Shown here piece by piece: positions 23,251-25,678 of a stretch of DNA of 25,678 nt. Positions within the stretch are counted from its first letter, which is position 1. Each line of letters starts with the position of its first letter. The translations under genes were made by a program, and so were the position numbers. Origin of the DNA: Actinomycetota bacterium (GTDB lineage: Bacteria > Actinomycetota > Actinomycetes > Nanopelagicales > Nanopelagicaceae); the NCBI GenBank assembly GCA_009700405.1, contig WLMD01000009.1:1-25678 (forward strand), in the 5' to 3' direction. The notes under the pieces are model-generated. The model ran no database searches, was not told the DNA's origin, and was given only the letters and a program-made list of their open reading frames with translations.

Positions 23251-23279
23251 TTGATTAGAATTCGCACGCGCCCTACGGT
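23251..23279 (+). promoter_or_regulatory. Candidate ftsZ promoter
   Basis: TTGATT (23251-23256) and TACGGT (23274-23279) are spaced by 17 bases, a sigma-70-type pair about 70 bases before the ftsZ start. An alternative -10 element, TAGAAT at 23256-23261 within TGATTAGAAT, overlaps it. The 170-base ftsQ-ftsZ gap, the largest in the wall-synthesis block, supports separate ftsZ transcription, which is common in actinobacteria. Assignment is by eye only. Confidence 0.4.
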
Positions 23280-23345
23280 CACCTCACACAGATAGAGCAC
23301 TGTAATTCTCAACTTGAGGGTTATGGTAAATGAGGAGGACGCATC

Positions 23346-24482
23346 GTGGCATCACCGCAAAATTATTTGGCTGTCATCAAAGTAGTTGGCATTGGCGGCG
23401 GCGGAGTAAATGCTGTTAACCGAATGATTGATGTCGGACTCAAGGGTGTTGAATTCATTGCAATTAACACCGATGCTCAACATTTATTAATGTCGGATGC
23501 AGATGTGAAATTAGATATTGGTCGCAAATCAACTCGAGGTCTTGGTGCTGGTGCTTCTCCTGAAAGAGGACGGGAAGCAGTACTGGATCATGTTGATGAA
23601 ATCGAAGAAGCGCTACGTGGTGCCGATATGGTTTTTGTAACTGCAGGAGAAGGTGGCGGCACCGGAACTGGTGGCGCACCAATCGTCGCAAAAATTGCAC
23701 GCGAACTCGGAGCACTTACTATCGGTGTAGTTACACGTCCATTTTCTTTCGAAGGCAAAGTACGTACTCGTCAAGCCGATGAAGGTATTGAGGAATTGCG
23801 TAGTGAAGTAGACACTCTCATTGTTATTCCAAATGATCGATTGCTTGCAATCTCTGATCGTTCCATTACTGCCGTTGAGGCTTTTAAGAGTGCAGATCAA
23901 GTTCTTCTTTCCGGAGTTCAAGGAATTACAGAAATCATTACACAGCCAGGTTTAATCAACTTGGATTTTGCCGATGTTAAAAGCATTATGACCGATGCGG
24001 GCTCAGCCCTTATGGGTATTGGCTCTGCTCGCGGAGAGAATAGGGCTGTTCGTGCAGCCGAATTGGCAATTTCAAGTCCACTCTTGGAGGCATCCATTGA
24101 TGGAGCTATGGGAGTTCTTTTATCTGTCGCTGGTGGTTCTGATCTGGGGCTTTTTGAAATCAATGAAGCGTGCGAATTAGTCCAAGCAGCCGCGCACCCT
24201 GATGCAAAGATCATTTTCGGAACAACTATCGATGATGCCCTCGGTGACGAAGTCCGCATTACTGTTATTGCCGCAGGCTTCGACGGTGGAGCGCCAAAGA
24301 AAGTTGCCATGCCAGTAATTGACGCAGCGACTTTGAATGGCAAGGCAGACCCGGTTCCAAATAATGATCCATTGGTTGTTGCATTGGAGTTGCCAGATGA
24401 GGCATCGACTCGCAAACGTGTGACATTTGAAGAATTAGTCCATGAGGATGATGAAATTGATATCCCTGATTTCATGAGGTAA
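23346..24482 (+). CDS. ftsZ: Cell division GTPase FtsZ
   Basis: This tubulin homologue polymerises into the Z ring that recruits the divisome. Of 378 residues, the GTPase domain shows KVVGIGGGGVNAVNRM (12-27), the tubulin signature GGGTGTGG at 103-110, and the T7 synergy loop NLDFADVKSIM from residue 205, with the catalytic aspartates 207 and 210. A short acidic linker ends in the conserved tail DIPDFMR (372-378), which in relatives binds partners such as FtsW or SepF. The GTG start at 23346 has GAGGAGG (23332-23338) seven bases upstream, the strongest ribosome binding site in the operon, as suits an abundant protein. Its own leader and candidate promoter uncouple it from ftsQ. Confidence 0.97.
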   Translation: MASPQNYLAVIKVVGIGGGGVNAVNRMIDVGLKGVEFIAINTDAQHLLMSDADVKLDIGRKSTRGLGAGASPERGREAVLDHVDEIEEALRGADMVFVTAGEGGGTGTGGAPIVAKIARELGALTIGVVTRPFSFEGKVRTRQADEGIEELRSEVDTLIVIPNDRLLAISDRSITAVEAFKSADQVLLSGVQGITEIITQPGLINLDFADVKSIMTDAGSALMGIGSARGENRAVRAAELAISSPLLEASIDGAMGVLLSVAGGSDLGLFEINEACELVQAAAHPDAKIIFGTTIDDALGDEVRITVIAAGFDGGAPKKVAMPVIDAATLNGKADPVPNNDPLVVALELPDEASTRKRVTFEELVHEDDEIDIPDFMR

Positions 24483-24487
24483 TTCTC

Positions 24488-25156
24488 ATGATGTCTCACG
24501 TATTTACTACACGGCGCGGCGGTTTGAGCGATTTTCCTTTTGATTCGCTCAATCTGGCTTTGCATGTTGGGGATGATGCTTTAACTGTGGCGAAGAATCG
24601 AGCTCTGGTTCAGACGCCTCCAGCAATATTTATGAATCAGGTCCATGGGGACACCGTCGTAGTAATAGATGGTGCTACTACTTTGGAAATAACTGCAGAT
24701 GCGATTATCACGCAAGAGCGAAATATCGCCTTGTCGGTGATGGTTGCAGACTGTATCCCTTTGCTTTTGTGGGATGAGAAAGAAGGTACAGTCGGAGCAG
24801 TTCATGTAGGACGTCGAGGCTTGGTACATGCGATTGCAGCTAAGACAGTTCTCCTCATGAAGGAGTTGGGTGCGGGTAATCTGCGTGGAGTGATGGGGCC
24901 ATCTATTTGCGGTTCATGCTATGAAGTTGGAGAAGATATTTTTGAAGAGGTGGTTGCAACCTACCCAGAGGCTGCTTCGCGCAGTCATTCTGGAAAGTTT
25001 GCTCTGGATTTACCGAAGGCCCTCGAAGTGGAGTTAATCAATCACGGCGTAGCAATTGAGCGCACGAATATATGCACGTGTGAAGATGCGAATTACTTCT
25101 CTTATCGCAGAAATGCAATTACTGGCAGGCAAGCTGGGTTTATATGGTTGACGTAG
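24488..25156 (+). CDS. pgeF: PgeF/YfiH-family peptidoglycan editing or purine nucleoside enzyme
   Basis: This 222-residue protein is of the YfiH/multicopper-like family, variously described as peptidoglycan editing factor, polyphenol oxidase or purine nucleoside phosphorylase/adenosine deaminase. The three zinc ligands align by spacing with YfiH: His53 in NQVHGD, Cys89 in VADCIPLL and His106 in VHVGRRG. GPSICGSCYEVG and the late CTCEDANYFSYRR are further family blocks. The usual HAGWRG or HAGRRG reads HVGRRG. The ATG at 24488 has TGAGGT (24475-24480) at seven bases within the end of ftsZ; an ATG at 24491 is also possible. It follows ftsZ by five bases, the standard actinobacterial neighbourhood, and overlaps yggS by 13. 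Confidence 0.9.
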   Translation: MMSHVFTTRRGGLSDFPFDSLNLALHVGDDALTVAKNRALVQTPPAIFMNQVHGDTVVVIDGATTLEITADAIITQERNIALSVMVADCIPLLLWDEKEGTVGAVHVGRRGLVHAIAAKTVLLMKELGAGNLRGVMGPSICGSCYEVGEDIFEEVVATYPEAASRSHSGKFALDLPKALEVELINHGVAIERTNICTCEDANYFSYRRNAITGRQAGFIWLT

Positions 25157-25678
25157 CCAGAACCGAGGTTATTGCTTCCAATCTCTCAAGTGTGCAATCA
25201 CGAATCAACAGAGCGTGTCTGAGTGCATCGCGTGATCCTTCATCGATCACTCTCATTGGAGTAACGAAGACATACCCGGTAAGTGATATCAAAATATTGG
25301 CAGGACTTGGAATCAAAGATTTTGGAGAGAATCGCGATAGCGAGGGACGCGAGAAAGCTTCACAGGTCGAGGGGCGATGGCATTTCCAAGGTCAGATTCA
25401 AAGTAATAAGTTGGCCTCAATCGCTTCTTGGGCAGATGTCGTGCATTCATTGGATGACATGAGCCATGTACCTCGGCTTGCGCGTGCGGTTGGCGAAGGC
25501 AAGAAAATCGGAGTATTTATTCAAGTTAGTTTGGATAACTCAGTGGGCAGGGGAGGACTTGCCCCGGATTCGCTCGCTGAAATGGCGCAATTGATCCTCA
25601 CTTTCCCAGCTCTGCTCCTTCAAGGATTGATGGCAGTTGCACCGCTTGGAGAAAATCCAGATGCAGCCTTTTCCAGGC
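25144..25678 (+). CDS. yggS: PLP homeostasis protein YggS/PLPBP, 3' truncated
   Basis: This is the N-terminal 178 residues of a pyridoxal-phosphate-binding protein with an alanine-racemase-like barrel; it buffers PLP and has no known catalytic activity. The frame opens at ATG 25144, inside the end of pgeF, and runs to the window edge. GVTKTYP places the PLP lysine at Lys42. FGENRDSEGREKA and WHFQGQIQSNKL are the family's next blocks (the usual FGENRxQE reads FGENRDSE), followed by VHSLDD. Relatives are about 230-250 residues, so roughly the last quarter lies outside. Position after ftsZ-pgeF is typical of actinobacteria, where sepF usually comes next. Confidence 0.92.
   Translation, partial: MVDVARTEVIASNLSSVQSRINRACLSASRDPSSITLIGVTKTYPVSDIKILAGLGIKDFGENRDSEGREKASQVEGRWHFQGQIQSNKLASIASWADVVHSLDDMSHVPRLARAVGEGKKIGVFIQVSLDNSVGRGGLAPDSLAEMAQLILTFPALLLQGLMAVAPLGENPDAAFSR

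Noticed and set aside
23918..24565. A 215-codon open frame on the minus strand opposite the 3' half of ftsZ and the start of pgeF
   Set aside because: It mirrors the codon pattern of ftsZ, shows no recognisable motif and has no ribosome binding site; it is a shadow of a highly conserved gene.

Overview
The window looks like the chromosome of an actinobacterium with moderate GC content, judged by eye to be in the mid-40s percent. It is plausibly a small-genome freshwater lineage such as acI/Nanopelagicales, but that placement is inference. The actinobacterial call rests on four things: the division/cell-wall gene order mraZ-rsmH-ftsL-ftsI-murE-murF-mraY-murD-ftsW-murG-murC-ftsQ-ftsZ-pgeF-yggS; small actinobacterial families (DUF3040, DUF6504); a mycobacterial-type LexA box; and a structured RNA between mraZ and rsmH. 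No rRNA, tRNA, CRISPR array, insertion sequence or phage gene was seen. Coding density is high and no gene-free gap exceeds about 200 bases.

Region 1 (1-4131) is accessory metabolism and transport. A 5'-truncated aquaporin-family channel overlaps an ArsC-type arsenate reductase, which suggests the tail of an arsenic-detoxification operon. On the opposite strand, ctaA (haem A synthase) is followed by a YbaK-type aminoacyl-tRNA deacylase. Divergent from ctaA is a YbjJ-like MFS permease. It converges, across a bidirectional terminator, on a DoxX-family membrane protein.

Region 2 (4263-9134) is an SOS cassette of three translationally coupled genes: a DUF6504 protein, a DnaE2-type DNA polymerase III alpha subunit with a degenerate PHP domain, and a catalytically intact DinB (Pol IV). 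A perfect palindromic LexA box lies across the start codon of the first gene, just downstream of a sigma-70-like promoter. The mRNA is therefore probably leaderless and directly repressed by LexA. This resembles the imuA'-imuB-dnaE2 mutasome, but with an apparently active Y-family polymerase and DUF6504 in the accessory position.

Region 3 (9182-9648) is a DUF3040 membrane protein ending in a strong intrinsic terminator that insulates the next cluster.

Region 4 (9649-25678) is the dcw cluster. Five TGGNN repeats at exact 10-base spacing precede mraZ and are very probably MraZ operator boxes. Between mraZ and rsmH lies a GC-rich RNA with a near-continuous 20-pair helix capped by a 9-pair hairpin, a strong candidate for the actinobacterial mraW RNA motif. 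From rsmH to ftsQ the genes overlap or nearly abut, mostly by ATGA/GTGA or TAATG junctions, and form one transcript. It covers lipid II synthesis (MurE, MurF, MraY, MurD, MurG, MurC), flipping/polymerisation/cross-linking (FtsW, FtsI) and the divisome scaffold (FtsL, FtsQ). ftsZ has its own leader, candidate promoter and strong ribosome binding site, and is followed by pgeF and a yggS gene cut by the window end.
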